Assembly: GCA_003576695.1 (NCBI GenBank)
Contig: QOZQ01000007.1
Span: 1 to 41,276, forward strand
DNA length: 41,276 nucleotides
Direction: 5' to 3'
DNA from: Taklimakanibacter lacteus
GTDB lineage: Bacteria > Pseudomonadota > Alphaproteobacteria > Rhizobiales > Aestuariivirgaceae
Within the stretch, counting starts at the first letter, position 1; each line of letters opens with the position of its first letter. Shown piece by piece: positions 15,911 to 24,297 of the stretch. The notes below the pieces were generated by a model. The model saw nothing but the letters and a program-made list of their open reading frames with translations. It had not been told where the DNA came from and did no database searches. The translations under genes were made by a program, and so were the position numbers.

Positions 15911-17425
15911 ATGCTGATGACGGATGCAAAGACAGTTCCCGCCGATGGGATCGAACACGGCGTCGTTCTGGGGGATAGCGAAACCATACCGTGGGAGCGC
16001 GACCTGCTCACGCTGTTCGCGCAGAACCAGATCAAAGTCATCCTGGCGCTCCCCCTGTTCGCTGTCCTCTTTGCGTCGATCACCCTTCTGTGGACGCCCT
16101 GGCACCAGACACTGACTTGGTTCGCCTCGGCGCTCGGCTGCCAGCTCATCCAGTATTGCCTGTGCCGGTTCTATCTCAGGGCCAAGCCGACGAAGTCCAA
16201 GTTCCAGGAATGGCTGGGCATCATGACGGCGTCGGAGTTCCTGACCGCCGCCTGCTGGGCGGCCCCCCTGTTCCTGCTGTGGGACAACGCCACCGACCTG
16301 CAGCATGTCTTCATGGTGGCGTGCCTGATGGTCATGATCGCCGCGCGCATCATGATATCGGCCAACTTCATGCCGATCATCGTCGCCGGCACCGGCCTCA
16401 TGACCTTCGCCCTGGCGCTGCGCTGCCTTGGCGAGTCGGGATATCTTTACGCCGGACTGGGTGCCCTCGCCATCGGTTGCCAGATCTTCTTCGTCTTGCT
16501 GGCACGCAAGCTGCAAGAGACGGCGCGCGACATGCTGATCTTCAAGGCGCAGAAGGAGGAGCTCGTCTCCAGGCTCGTGGTCGAGCGCGACCGGGCGGAA
16601 GCCGCGAAGGCCGATGCCGAGCGCGAGAAGCAGCGCGCCGAGGAGGCCAGCAAGGCCAAGTCACAGTTCCTCGCCACCATGAGCCACGAGCTGCGCACCC
16701 CGCTCAACGCCATTCTCGGCTTCTCCGAGATCATCAGCCGCGAAATGTTCGGACGCCACGAGGTCTCCGCCTACAAGACCTATGCCGATGACATCCACAA
16801 TTCAGGCAGCTACCTGCTGAGCCTCGTCAACGACATCCTCGATCTGACGCGTATCGAGGCGGGACGCCGCGACGTCCGCGATGAACCGCTCGTCATCGGC
16901 GACACGCTTGAAGATGTGCGGAACTTCGTCGCCTTCAGGCTCAAGGAAAGAGCGCAGACGCTCGTCTTCGACATTCCGCCCATGCTGCCTAAAGTGATGG
17001 CGGACCGCCGCGCCGTCAGGCAGATCTGGATCAACCTCCTGTCGAATGCCGCGAAGTTCTCGCCGAACGGAAGCGAGATCACCGTCAGAGCCGCCTATCG
17101 CGAGACGGGCGAGATCGCGGTCAGCTTCATCGACAACGGACCCGGCATGCCGGAGGAGGAAATCGAGACGGCGATGCAGGCCTTCGCCAGAGGCTCGCTC
17201 GCGGTGAAGAAGGCCGTCGACGGCGCGGGCCTCGGCCTGCCCATCGTCAAGGGCCTGATCACCATGCATGACGGCCGCTTCGAATTGCGCAGCAAGCCGG
17301 GCCAAGGCACCGAGGCAACGGTCGTCTTCCCGCTTGCCCGCGTGCTCAGCGGACCGCGCGCCGAGATCGTCGCGGATGCCGCCGCCTCGGCCAGCCAGCG
17401 CAAGCTGATCGCCATTACGAGCTGA
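15911..17425 (+). CDS. membrane sensor histidine kinase (PleC/DivJ-like core)
   Basis: A 504-residue kinase. Six hydrophobic segments occupy about residues 40-200, then a charged coiled-coil linker (about 205-250, rich in EKQRAEEASKAK), the HisKA box ATMSHELRTPLN with phospho-acceptor His259, and an ATPase domain with N box (INLLSNAAKFS), G1 (DNGPGMPEEE) and G2 (GAGLGLPIVKG). The HisKA sequence resembles the alphaproteobacterial PleC/DivJ/PdhS group. No response regulator gene is adjacent, so it is an orphan kinase; its partner could be a single-domain regulator such as DivK, but that is inference. ATGs at 15911 and 15917 are both possible starts. Confidence 0.88.
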   Translation: MLMTDAKTVPADGIEHGVVLGDSETIPWERDLLTLFAQNQIKVILALPLFAVLFASITLLWTPWHQTLTWFASALGCQLIQYCLCRFYLRAKPTKSKFQEWLGIMTASEFLTAACWAAPLFLLWDNATDLQHVFMVACLMVMIAARIMISANFMPIIVAGTGLMTFALALRCLGESGYLYAGLGALAIGCQIFFVLLARKLQETARDMLIFKAQKEELVSRLVVERDRAEAAKADAEREKQRAEEASKAKSQFLATMSHELRTPLNAILGFSEIISREMFGRHEVSAYKTYADDIHNSGSYLLSLVNDILDLTRIEAGRRDVRDEPLVIGDTLEDVRNFVAFRLKERAQTLVFDIPPMLPKVMADRRAVRQIWINLLSNAAKFSPNGSEITVRAAYRETGEIAVSFIDNGPGMPEEEIETAMQAFARGSLAVKKAVDGAGLGLPIVKGLITMHDGRFELRSKPGQGTEATVVFPLARVLSGPRAEIVADAAASASQRKLIAITS

Positions 17426-17444
17426 TCGCTTTATCAGCTTTCCT
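17420..17444. terminator. bidirectional hairpin between convergent kinase and cobT genes
   Basis: AGCTGAT (17420-17426) pairs with ATCAGCT (17433-17439) across a 6-nt loop, followed by TTCCTT on the plus strand. The stops of both convergent genes lie within the hairpin, which would suit termination in both directions. The T-tract is weak. Confidence 0.45.
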
Positions 17445-18459
17445 TGTCGCTGACGCCGGCGCTTTCAAAGGTCGCCATGCCGTTGTGCAGATCGGCCGCC
17501 GCCTTGATCAACGCGGCGGCAAGTGCGGCGCCCGAGCCTTCCCCCAGACGCATGCCGAGATCGAGCAGCGGCTCCTGGCCCAGATGCTTCAGGAGCCGGC
17601 GATGGGCGGGCTCGGCCGAGCAATGGGCGGCGATGCAATGGTCGAGCGCCGCGGGTGCGGCGGCATGCAGGATGGCGGCGGCGGCGCTCGCCACATAGCC
17701 GTCAATCAGCACCGGAACCTTGGCATGGCGGGCGGCGAGGATGGCGCCCGCCATGGCGGCGAGCTCGCGCCCGCCCAGCCGGCGCAGGACTTCCAGCGGG
17801 TCCTTGAGATTGCCGGCATGGAGGGCGACCGCGCGCCCCACCGCATCGGCCTTGCGCTTGAGACCCTCCTGGTCGACACCCGTGCCGGGGCCCACCCAGT
17901 CGGCCGGGCTCCCGCCATAGAGGGCATGGCAAATGGCCGCCGCAATGGTCGTGTTGCCGATACCCATCTCGCCAATGCACAAAAGGTCGGCCCCGCCGGC
18001 AACGGCCTCCATGCCATAGGCCATGGTCGCAGCGCATTCGGCCTCCTCCATCGCGGCGGCTTCGGTGATGTCCCGGGTCGGCTTCTCGAGCGCCAGCTCG
18101 AAGACCTTGAGGCCCAGATCGAAGGTCTTGCAGATCTGGTTCACGGCAGCGCCGCCTGCCTGGAAATTGGCGACCATCTGCTTCGTGACGTCCTGCGGAT
18201 AGGCCGCGACACCTTGATTCACGACGCCATGATTGCCGGCAAAGACCGCAACCACCGGACGCTCCACCCTGGGGCTGTGGCGTCCCTGCCAGAGGGCCAG
18301 CCATTCGGCCAGGTGCTCCAGCCTGCCGAGCGCGCCCGGCGGCTTGGTCAGGCGCCGGTCGCGGGCACGCACCGCCGCGGCAGCCTCCTCGTCCGGTCCC
18401 GGCAAATCCCGGAGCAGGCGGCGGATATCGTCAAAGGGCAGGCCGGTCGTCGCGTTCAT
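17434..18459 (-). CDS. cobT: nicotinate-nucleotide--dimethylbenzimidazole phosphoribosyltransferase
   Basis: A 341-residue enzyme of late cobalamin synthesis that makes alpha-ribazole phosphate from nicotinate mononucleotide and dimethylbenzimidazole. Family signatures: LTKPPGALGRLEHLA near the start, VAVFAGNHGVVNQGVAAYPQ, GEMGIGNTTIAAAI, the P-loop-like GPGTGVDQEGL, and the C-terminal LGEGSGAALAAALIKAA where the catalytic Glu lies. Length is standard. It is divergent from cobS, the next enzyme of the nucleotide loop pathway, across only 65 bp. It is called cobU in the Pseudomonas/Rhizobium nomenclature. Confidence 0.95.
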   Translation of the reverse strand: MNATTGLPFDDIRRLLRDLPGPDEEAAAAVRARDRRLTKPPGALGRLEHLAEWLALWQGRHSPRVERPVVAVFAGNHGVVNQGVAAYPQDVTKQMVANFQAGGAAVNQICKTFDLGLKVFELALEKPTRDITEAAAMEEAECAATMAYGMEAVAGGADLLCIGEMGIGNTTIAAAICHALYGGSPADWVGPGTGVDQEGLKRKADAVGRAVALHAGNLKDPLEVLRRLGGRELAAMAGAILAARHAKVPVLIDGYVASAAAAILHAAAPAALDHCIAAHCSAEPAHRRLLKHLGQEPLLDLGMRLGEGSGAALAAALIKAAADLHNGMATFESAGVSDKES

Positions 18460-18479
18460 ATTTTTTCCTGAGTTGGCAC

Positions 18480-18497
18480 GGGGGGATGTTGCCCCCC
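18480..18497. other. G6/C6 hairpin in the cobT-cobS divergent spacer
   Basis: GGGGGG (18480-18485) and CCCCCC (18492-18497) flank a 6-nt loop in the 65-bp spacer between cobT and cobS. It could act as a protein-binding site or leader structure for either gene. The spacer is far too short for a cobalamin riboswitch and lacks a B12-box. Confidence 0.35.
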
Positions 18498-18524
18498 TGA
18501 TAGCCGCCGCATAATGATCGCGCC

Positions 18525-19322
18525 ATGGCTTCCCGTCGCTCCGGAACCGACATTGTGAAAGGCTGGACCGCCGACCTCGCGGCGTGCGTCGGCTTTCTGA
18601 CCCGCCTGCCGATGCCGGCCGAATTGCCCTTCGTGCCGCTTTCCGAGGCCATGCGGGCCTTTCCCCTGGCCGGCGCGCTCATCGGTGCCTTGGCGGGATT
18701 GGGGCTTGCGGCGCTGGCCGGGCTCGGCCTTCCCCCGCTCGCCGCCGCCGGCCTGATCCTCGCCGCGCTGGCTCTCCTGACCGGGGCCCTGCATGAGGAT
18801 GGCCTTGCCGATACCGCCGACGGGCTGGGTGGCGGGAAGGACCGCGAAGGCAAGCTCGCCATCATGCGCGACAGCCATATCGGGAGTTATGGGGTTCTGG
18901 CCCTGATCCTGGGCCTGCTCGTCAAGGCCGCCTGCCTGGCGGCGCTCACCCAGGGGTCCTGGCTCCAGCTCATGGCGCTGCTTGCCGCAACTGGCGGGTT
19001 TTCCCGTGCCCTCATCGTCTGGCTGATGGCCTCGACGCCGCCGGCGCGCAGCGATGGCGTGGCCCATGGGGCGGGCCAACCTTCGGATTTCACCGCCCGG
19101 AATGCGCTGCTGATCGGGGGAGGCCTGGCCCTGGCGCTGATCCTCTTCACTTATGGGCTTGTTCCGGCCCTGGTCGTGGCCGGCGCCGGGGCGGTGGCGG
19201 CGGGCGCCGTGCGCTTCCTGGCGATGCGTCAGATCGGCGGGCATACCGGCGATATCTGCGGCGCTGTCCAGTTCGCCAGCGAGACGGCGATGATCGCCGC
19301 GGCGGCGGCAACCCTTTTTTAA
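18525..19322 (+). CDS. cobS: adenosylcobinamide-GDP ribazoletransferase (cobalamin synthase)
   Basis: A 265-residue inner-membrane enzyme that joins adenosylcobinamide-GDP and alpha-ribazole(-phosphate) to give adenosylcobalamin(-phosphate). The hallmark HEDGLADTADGLGGGKDRE, an Asp-rich Mg2+ site, is present, with about six hydrophobic segments (for example FPLAGALIGALAGLGLAALA and ILGLLVKAACLAALT) and the final QIGGHTGDICGA block. It is named cobV in the Pseudomonas scheme. Transcription diverges from cobT, giving a minimal nucleotide-loop pair. Confidence 0.93.
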   Translation: MASRRSGTDIVKGWTADLAACVGFLTRLPMPAELPFVPLSEAMRAFPLAGALIGALAGLGLAALAGLGLPPLAAAGLILAALALLTGALHEDGLADTADGLGGGKDREGKLAIMRDSHIGSYGVLALILGLLVKAACLAALTQGSWLQLMALLAATGGFSRALIVWLMASTPPARSDGVAHGAGQPSDFTARNALLIGGGLALALILFTYGLVPALVVAGAGAVAAGAVRFLAMRQIGGHTGDICGAVQFASETAMIAAAAATLF

Positions 19323-19413
19323 CCACGACTGCGGAGCGGGCTTCCGCCTTTACCCCTCCTTGATGGCAGGCTGTGAAGACTGACAGTCCTTAGTCTCATC
19401 AGGCAGTCCGAGA

Positions 19414-19968
19414 ATGATGATCTGGATAACCTGCTTTGCCCTGATCGCCGCCGCGCTCATCGCGACGCGCTTGATCAACCGGCCGAGCATCGCCCTTCCG
19501 ACGCTCGCGGTCATCGCCTTGGCGGCGGGTTTGCAGGCCTATATCGAAGCCCAAACGGTGGAGGGCCTGCGGCCCAGCCTCGATGAACCCCAGCTGTTCA
19601 GCGCCACCGAGCTCAAGGCCGACAGCAGCGGGCACTATATCGCCAAGGCCGACATCAACGGCACGACGATCGTCGTCATGGTCGATACCGGCGCCACCGG
19701 CGTGGCCCTTTCCTATGAAGATGCCGAGAAGGTCGGCTTGCGGCCGCATGGCCTCGATTACGATGTGCCGGTGAGCACGGCCAATGGCATCGTGAAGGCA
19801 GCCCGTGTCCAGCTGCGCCGCGTCGAGGTGGACAATGTCCGGGTGCGTGACGTGGACGGCATGGTCCTGCCGCAAGGCGTCATGCGGGGATCGCTGCTCG
19901 GCATGAGCTTCCTCGGCCGGCTGTCGAGCTTCAGGATCGAGAACGGCGTCCTCTATCTCAAAGACTAA
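19414..19968 (+). CDS. TIGR02281-type membrane aspartic protease (retropepsin-like)
   Basis: A 184-residue protein with one or two N-terminal membrane helices ([19 protein letters not shown] and a second near 28-43) and a clan AA aspartic protease domain. The active site is [12 protein letters not shown] with Asp91, and a second hydrophobic-Gly block ([12 protein letters not shown]) near the end. One domain per chain means it must dimerise to form an active site, as retropepsins do. This family is common in alphaproteobacteria and often precedes a DUF1289 gene, as here. The ATG at 19414 is directly followed by another ATG. Substrate unknown. Confidence 0.88.
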   Translation: MMIWITCFALIAAALIATRLINRPSIALPTLAVIALAAGLQAYIEAQTVEGLRPSLDEPQLFSATELKADSSGHYIAKADINGTTIVVMVDTGATGVALSYEDAEKVGLRPHGLDYDVPVSTANGIVKAARVQLRRVEVDNVRVRDVDGMVLPQGVMRGSLLGMSFLGRLSSFRIENGVLYLKD

Positions 19969-20014
19969 GCCCCTTGTCCGGCATGGCGTTTTCCAGCACA
20001 ACGATGCCGTTTCC

Positions 20015-20290
20015 ATGCCTGCCACACCCCCAGACAAGCCTATTTTGGCTTCCATGAACGCGCTTGCCTCGCAAGAGATCGAAACCCCGTGCATCAAGGT
20101 CTGCGTGATCGACCCGGAGACCGGATTTTGCGTGGGCTGCGGTCGCACGCGTGGGGAAATCGGGGGCTGGCTCGCCATGAGCTCGGCCGATCGGCGGCAG
20201 ATCATGACCACCCTGCCCGAACGGGTCTCGACCCTCACATTGCGCAAGAGGCGCAAAGGCGGCCGACGGGGCCGGCTGGGGCTCGAATAG
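20015..20290 (+). CDS. DUF1289 family protein
   Basis: A small protein (91 residues from 20015, or 78 from ATG 20054) with the DUF1289 core [20 protein letters not shown]: four cysteines that look like a metal or Fe-S site, followed by [17 protein letters not shown] and a very basic tail ([13 protein letters not shown]). Function of the family is not established. The shorter start would match the family's usual short N-terminus; neither has a clear Shine-Dalgarno. It lies 46 bp downstream of the aspartic protease and may be co-transcribed. Confidence 0.85.
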   Translation: MPATPPDKPILASMNALASQEIETPCIKVCVIDPETGFCVGCGRTRGEIGGWLAMSSADRRQIMTTLPERVSTLTLRKRRKGGRRGRLGLE

Positions 20291-20297
20291 TATCAAG

Positions 20298-20325
20298 TTG
20301 CACAAGTCTAAAATTTCCTTATCTT
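20298..20325 (+). promoter_or_regulatory. possible cold-shock gene promoter
   Basis: TTGCAC (20298-20303) and TATCTT (20320-20325), separated by 16 bp in a locally AT-rich stretch, could be the -35 and -10 of the cold-shock gene starting at 20370. Both boxes are imperfect, so this is only a candidate. The leader would be about 40 nt, shorter than the long structured leader of E. coli cspA. Confidence 0.25.
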
Positions 20326-20369
20326 AGCGCGGTCGCAGCCGGGTGGCTGTGAAGGAGTGGAGGACGAAT

Positions 20370-20579
20370 ATGCCGGTTGGCACGGTTAAATGGTTCAACA
20401 CCACCAAGGGCTTCGGCTTCATACAGCCGGAGAGTGGGGGCGCTGACGTGTTTGTACATATTTCGGCAGTGCAGCGCTCGGGTTTGACCGGGCTGAATGA
20501 AGGCCAGAAAATCTCCTTCGAGCTGCAACAGGATCCCAAGCGGGGCAAGAGCTCCGCCGTCAATCTCAAGCCGCTTTAA
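20370..20579 (+). CDS. cspA: cold-shock domain protein (CspA family)
   Basis: A 69-residue single cold-shock domain that binds single-stranded RNA/DNA and melts structure. RNP1 (KGFGFIQ) and RNP2 (DVFVHI) are intact, and the start [20 protein letters not shown] is canonical. The ATG at 20370 has GGAG and GAGG elements 8-18 nt upstream; a longer frame to 20343 is unlikely. Two hairpins downstream provide strong termination, so it is monocistronic. The name cspA is by family; several paralogues are usual in a genome. Confidence 0.93.
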   Translation: MPVGTVKWFNTTKGFGFIQPESGGADVFVHISAVQRSGLTGLNEGQKISFELQQDPKRGKSSAVNLKPL

Positions 20580-20594
20580 GTACCGACTACTGAT

Positions 20595-20626
20595 CGGCAA
20601 AGTCCTCGCGCTTTGCCGGATCTTTT
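20595..20626 (+). terminator. intrinsic terminator 1 after the cold-shock gene
   Basis: CGGCAAAG (20595-20602) pairs perfectly with CTTTGCCG (20611-20618); an outer GAT/ATC extends the stem with one bulge, and TCTTTT follows. It lies 15 bp after the cold-shock stop codon. Confidence 0.65.
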
Positions 20627-20648
20627 GACGCCTCGGGGGCGTCCTTTC
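20627..20648 (+). terminator. intrinsic terminator 2 after the cold-shock gene
   Basis: GACGCC (20627-20632) pairs with GGCGTC (20638-20643), followed by CTTTCC. It sits immediately after terminator 1, giving a tandem arrangement common after highly expressed small genes. Its T-tract is weaker than that of the first. Confidence 0.5.
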
Positions 20649-20724
20649 CAAAGCGAGACCTAACTAACCCGAAAGCGTGGCTTCTGCGGCAATGATGGGT
20701 CGTGCCCATCATGGGAGGTGGATC

Positions 20725-21705
20725 ATGCGTTTCCTGGTGACGGGAGCGACCGGCAAGGTTGGCCAGACCTTCATTGCGCGGGTGCTTGCCCATCCCCTTT
20801 TCGCCCAGGCCCGGATCACCGCGCTCTGCCACAATCGCACGGTGGCCCCCCATGAGCGCGTCGACATCATCCGAGGATCGATTGCCGACAGCGCCGTCCT
20901 CGCGCGCGCCATGGACGGCGTCACGCATGTATTCCATCTGGCGACGGTGAAGGAAGATCCGGCCCAGGTGATCGATGTCTCGATCAAGGGGCTGTTCCTC
21001 CTCCTCGAAGCGGCGCGCACCAGCCGGACGCTGCGCCAGCTCGTGCTGGTGGGCGGCGATGCGGCGGTCGGGCACTGCTTTGTCGACTATCCCGAGCCCG
21101 TCACGGAAACCTCGCCGCGGCGCGCTTATCCCGGGGTCTATGCCTTTTCGAAGGTGCTCGAGGAGGAAATGGTCGAGCAATACCGCCATCAGTATGGCTT
21201 GAACGGCACGATCCTCAGGGCGCCCTGGATCATGGAGAAGGACGACTTCCGCTATGCGCTTGCCTTTGGGACGGACCAGTTCGGCGGCCCCTTGTGGGAC
21301 GAGCTGATGCCGCCCGAGGAGAATCTGCGCCATGCGGCGGAGAACCGGGCTCCCCTGTTGCTCGACATCAACAACCGGCCGCTCAAGCGCAATTTCGTCC
21401 ATGTCGAGGATCTCGTCTCCGCGATGACCATTGTGGTGGACAATGACGCGGCCCGCGGCCAGCTGTTCAATGTCGCGATGACGGATCCGGTCGATTATGG
21501 CGAGGCGGCAGCGATCCTGCGCGAGACCCGCGGGATGCAGCCGGTCGAGATCAGGTCTCGCTTCCACTCGAATGCGCTTTCCAATGCGAAAGCGCGCGCG
21601 GTGCTCGGCTGGCAGCCGCTATTCGACTTGCGGGCGCTGATCGAAGCGGCCTTCACCTATCGGCGCGCCGCCGATGATCCGCGCAAGATCTGGTATGTCG
21701 GATAG
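20725..21705 (+). CDS. NAD(P)-dependent epimerase/dehydratase (extended SDR)
   Basis: A 326-residue Rossmann-fold oxidoreductase. The dinucleotide motif TGATGKVG is at the N-terminus, and the active-site pair YAFSK (YxxxK) lies about two-fifths into the chain, followed by the extended-SDR C-terminal substrate domain (RNFVHVEDLVSAM, FNVAMTDPVDYGEAA, LGWQPLFDL). Such enzymes act on nucleotide sugars or related compounds; no sugar gene is nearby to fix the substrate. The start at 20725 is chosen because GGGAGGTG lies 5-12 nt upstream and it begins directly with the nucleotide-binding strand. Confidence 0.85.
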   Translation: MRFLVTGATGKVGQTFIARVLAHPLFAQARITALCHNRTVAPHERVDIIRGSIADSAVLARAMDGVTHVFHLATVKEDPAQVIDVSIKGLFLLLEAARTSRTLRQLVLVGGDAAVGHCFVDYPEPVTETSPRRAYPGVYAFSKVLEEEMVEQYRHQYGLNGTILRAPWIMEKDDFRYALAFGTDQFGGPLWDELMPPEENLRHAAENRAPLLLDINNRPLKRNFVHVEDLVSAMTIVVDNDAARGQLFNVAMTDPVDYGEAAAILRETRGMQPVEIRSRFHSNALSNAKARAVLGWQPLFDLRALIEAAFTYRRAADDPRKIWYVG

Positions 21706-21717
21706 CGGCCTTCTCCG

Positions 21718-22758
21718 CTATTCGCAATGCGAGACGGCGACCCAGCCGGAAAGCCTGGCTTCCGCGACAATGACCGCTTGCGTCTCATAGCATCCGGCCT
21801 TCGCCGCCAGCACCTGCTCGGGCGGCCGCAAGCCCTGCACCGGAATGAAGGCCGCCTCTCCCTCGCCGGGCCGGACCGAGCGGCCTTGCGTCGCCGCAAA
21901 GGAGGAGATCGTGCCCGCCAGCGCCGAGCAATCATAGCGGCCGCGCGATCCCATGAGGCGGATGACCTCACCGTCTTCGGACATGAAAATGTCAACGACC
22001 CGCAAATCGACGTCATCGTCTCGGCCCCGGTCGAGGCAGGCCCGGATGCGCGGCGCATAGTCGGGGATGCGTTCCGACCAGTGCGGCTGGCGGCCCAGCA
22101 AGGCTGCAAGACCTGAGAGCTCGCGCCAGGTGAGATCGATCTGGCAGGCGATGACGCCGCCCGCCTCGCCCTGCTCGATCATCGGGCTCTGGCTGAGAGC
22201 GGCGCACTCGGCGGTGCGCCAGGCGCGGAAGGCCTCCTCCGCGGTCGACGCCTGGGTGCCGCCATCAGGCGCGGTCGGCGTCTGAATATTGACGGCGGCG
22301 AGCGATGTTTGGAAAGCGCGCGCGGTGATCGCATAGACCGTGTCGGCGGCCGCGAAGAGGCCATCATAACAGGCATTGGAGGCGGCACCGCGCGCGGAGC
22401 AGGCCTCGACCGCGCTTTGTGGCAGATGCGGTCCGGCAAACAGGCGCTTCAGAAGATCGAATACGGCGATGCGCTGGGTCAGCCGCTTGCCATAGCAAGC
22501 CGCCGCATTGGCCGAGGCGGCGCAATCCTCGATCGCCGCCTCCCAGTCTTCATTGGCCTCGGCCAGCTCGCTGCGAAAGGCCGGATGCATCGCCGCCGCC
22601 TTGAGCAGCGCTTCGCGGGCGCCAAGATCTTCATTGAGCGCGCGCAAGGCGCTGTCGGTGCAGACGAGCGTGGCCGCGCCATCGCAGGAGACATTGGCGG
22701 CAGCCGGCGTCGCCAGAAAGCTGCCCGCCAGCAGCAGCATCGCAAACAGAATTTTCAT
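21718..22758 (-). CDS. secreted LprI/DUF1311-like protein
   Basis: A 346-residue protein with a clear Sec signal peptide (KILFAMLLLAGSFLATPAAA). Residues about 22-90 match the lysozyme-inhibitor LprI-like (DUF1311) pattern: CTDSALRALNEDL followed by spaced Leu, a Trp and C-x-C-like pairs ending YGKRL. A second, weaker Cys/Trp pattern (AFRAWRTAECAALSQSP to ACQIDLTWRELSG) suggests an internal repeat. The rest is unassigned. It lies 27 bp downstream of the beta-barrel gene and is probably co-transcribed, placing both products in the envelope. Lysozyme inhibition is known only for some family members. Confidence 0.75.
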   Translation of the reverse strand: MKILFAMLLLAGSFLATPAAANVSCDGAATLVCTDSALRALNEDLGAREALLKAAAMHPAFRSELAEANEDWEAAIEDCAASANAAACYGKRLTQRIAVFDLLKRLFAGPHLPQSAVEACSARGAASNACYDGLFAAADTVYAITARAFQTSLAAVNIQTPTAPDGGTQASTAEEAFRAWRTAECAALSQSPMIEQGEAGGVIACQIDLTWRELSGLAALLGRQPHWSERIPDYAPRIRACLDRGRDDDVDLRVVDIFMSEDGEVIRLMGSRGRYDCSALAGTISSFAATQGRSVRPGEGEAAFIPVQGLRPPEQVLAAKAGCYETQAVIVAEARLSGWVAVSHCE

Positions 22759-22785
22759 GTGAGATTGCCGGATGGCTGATGACGC

Positions 22786-23901
22786 TCAGAACTGAATAGC
22801 GAAATTGGCCTGGCCCGCATAGGAGTCGGTCTCATCGACGATAAGGCCCGCCGTCTCGCCCGTGAGGGTCAGTTGCATATTGGTCGCGAGATTGAGGGTC
22901 AATCCGGCCTGCAGGCGCAGATCGGCCTGCTCATCGATCGAGTCCGTGCCGAGCCCTTCCGTATCCGTCTCATTGAGGAAGGTGTAGTCGATGAAGGCAC
23001 CCGCCCAGGGCTCGACGGAGGTGGCGCCGCCGGTTGCGAAAGTATGGCCCAGCACCGTGCCGCCGGTGAGGATCCCGGTCTCGAATTTCTGTGCGGGATT
23101 GATGCCGTCGGAATACTCATCCTGCCATTCCTTCGACCAGGCGAGCGTGACCGAGGGCGACAGCCGCGTGGTGCCGAAATACCAGTAGCCGGTGAAGCCG
23201 GCCGAGAGCTGGACGCGGTCGGAATCGGTCTCGCCGCTGCTGGCGAGATCGAGATCGGTGTCGATCGCCGCATAGGTGGCAAGGCCACTGAAGACGATAT
23301 TGGGGGTGACCGTCACGCCGACATAAGCGCCACCGCCCCAACCTTCGGTGGTCTGGCGGATGGGCAATACGCCGCCGGTCTTGAGCCGCGAGGTCTCATA
23401 GGTGCCGAGAAGACCGAGCACCGCGCCAGTCGACAGCCGGTAATCGATGCCGATCATGCCGTTGATAAGCGGGCCTTTGCTGTCGTCCAGATCGTTGCTG
23501 CCTTCGATCCAGCTGTATTTGCCGTCGATCCAGGCGTTCCACAGGCGCTGCTTGGCGGGCTCTGCCGGCACATCGGCGGTAGGCTCGACCGTGATGCGGC
23601 CATCGCCGGCGAGGCGGGCAGCGACATCTTCGGGCCTTTCGAGCATAAGGCCGGCGGGCTCGGGCATATCGCCGCCATTGGCCAGCAGCTGACCGGCGAT
23701 GACCTTTTGCACGGCATCCGAAACGGCGATCAGCGCCCGCGCGTTGACGACGGGCTTCAGACAGGCATTCACTTCGGAATTGTCGACCTCATTGACGCCC
23801 GATATGCCGCTGCAATCCGCCGCAACGGCCCGGGTCCCGGCCGGAAGGCCCAGGACAGGAACCACGATTGCAGAAAAACCCAGTAAGGCACGCAGTTTCA
23901 T
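22786..23901 (-). CDS. outer-membrane beta-barrel (autotransporter-type barrel) protein
   Basis: A 371-residue exported protein with signal peptide (LGFSAIVVPVLGLPAGTRA), a ~100-residue N-terminal region and a C-terminal region of about 250 residues with alternating amphipathic strands (GAVLGLLGTYETSRL, WGGGAYVGVTVTPNIVFSGL, VQLSAGFTGYWYFG, LSPSVTLAWSKEW). It ends in FAIQF, the usual C-terminal aromatic signal for BAM insertion. The barrel resembles autotransporter translocators, but there is no sizeable passenger, so it may be a stand-alone porin-like or adhesin-like barrel. It is followed by the LprI-like gene. Confidence 0.8.
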   Translation of the reverse strand: MKLRALLGFSAIVVPVLGLPAGTRAVAADCSGISGVNEVDNSEVNACLKPVVNARALIAVSDAVQKVIAGQLLANGGDMPEPAGLMLERPEDVAARLAGDGRITVEPTADVPAEPAKQRLWNAWIDGKYSWIEGSNDLDDSKGPLINGMIGIDYRLSTGAVLGLLGTYETSRLKTGGVLPIRQTTEGWGGGAYVGVTVTPNIVFSGLATYAAIDTDLDLASSGETDSDRVQLSAGFTGYWYFGTTRLSPSVTLAWSKEWQDEYSDGINPAQKFETGILTGGTVLGHTFATGGATSVEPWAGAFIDYTFLNETDTEGLGTDSIDEQADLRLQAGLTLNLATNMQLTLTGETAGLIVDETDSYAGQANFAIQF

Positions 23902-23984
23902 TGCAGCTGGCCCGGCAAATCAGCCCGTCTTGTCTCCATTAACACTAAGTCAGGGTTGCAAGGCAAGCCGCGATGTTCGCGCGC

Positions 23985-24158
23985 CTATCGCTTCCCGCCG
24001 TCCTTCTCGGGCTCGATGATCGGCCGGTTCTTGCGCCGGTCGGGCGGCTCGATCTCGGGACCGGGCAGCGGGCGGCCGGGTTCCGGCGGGATGGGTTGAT
24101 CCGGCGGCGCCGGTGGTTCCGGCAGGTCGGGTTGTTCGGGCGTGGGGATCGTGGCCAT
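23985..24158 (-). CDS. 57-residue proline-rich protein
   Basis: A short open frame reading MATIPTPEQPDLPEPPAPPD and continuing with PIPPEPGRPLPGPEIEPPD, then a basic tail ending KDGGKR. About one third of its residues are proline. Similar short Pro/Glu repeats are frequent in alphaproteobacteria as tiny unannotated proteins. The regular PxxP spacing and absence of stops in this frame only support coding. There is no strong Shine-Dalgarno. The gene lies between the barrel protein and dusA on the same strand; function unknown. Confidence 0.55.
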   Translation of the reverse strand: MATIPTPEQPDLPEPPAPPDQPIPPEPGRPLPGPEIEPPDRRKNRPIIEPEKDGGKR

Positions 24159-24297
24159 AGATCATGAACGACAAGTGTGGCGCGATTGTTCCCCGGAAAC
24201 CGTACCGGTGCGATCAACCCGGCGATGACGGCGAGCATCACTTCGGTCTGAAAGCGCCGGTAGCCTAAGCGGAGATATCAAACGCCTGCTCGGCAGC

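Noticed and set aside
18460-18524. Cobalamin riboswitch between cobT and cobS
   Set aside because: The spacer is 65 bp with one G6/C6 hairpin and no B12-box; a cobalamin riboswitch needs roughly 200 nt.
19969-20014. Terminator after the aspartic protease gene
   Set aside because: GGCATGG and CCATGCC can pair but enclose about 28 nt, and no T-tract follows; too weak to call.
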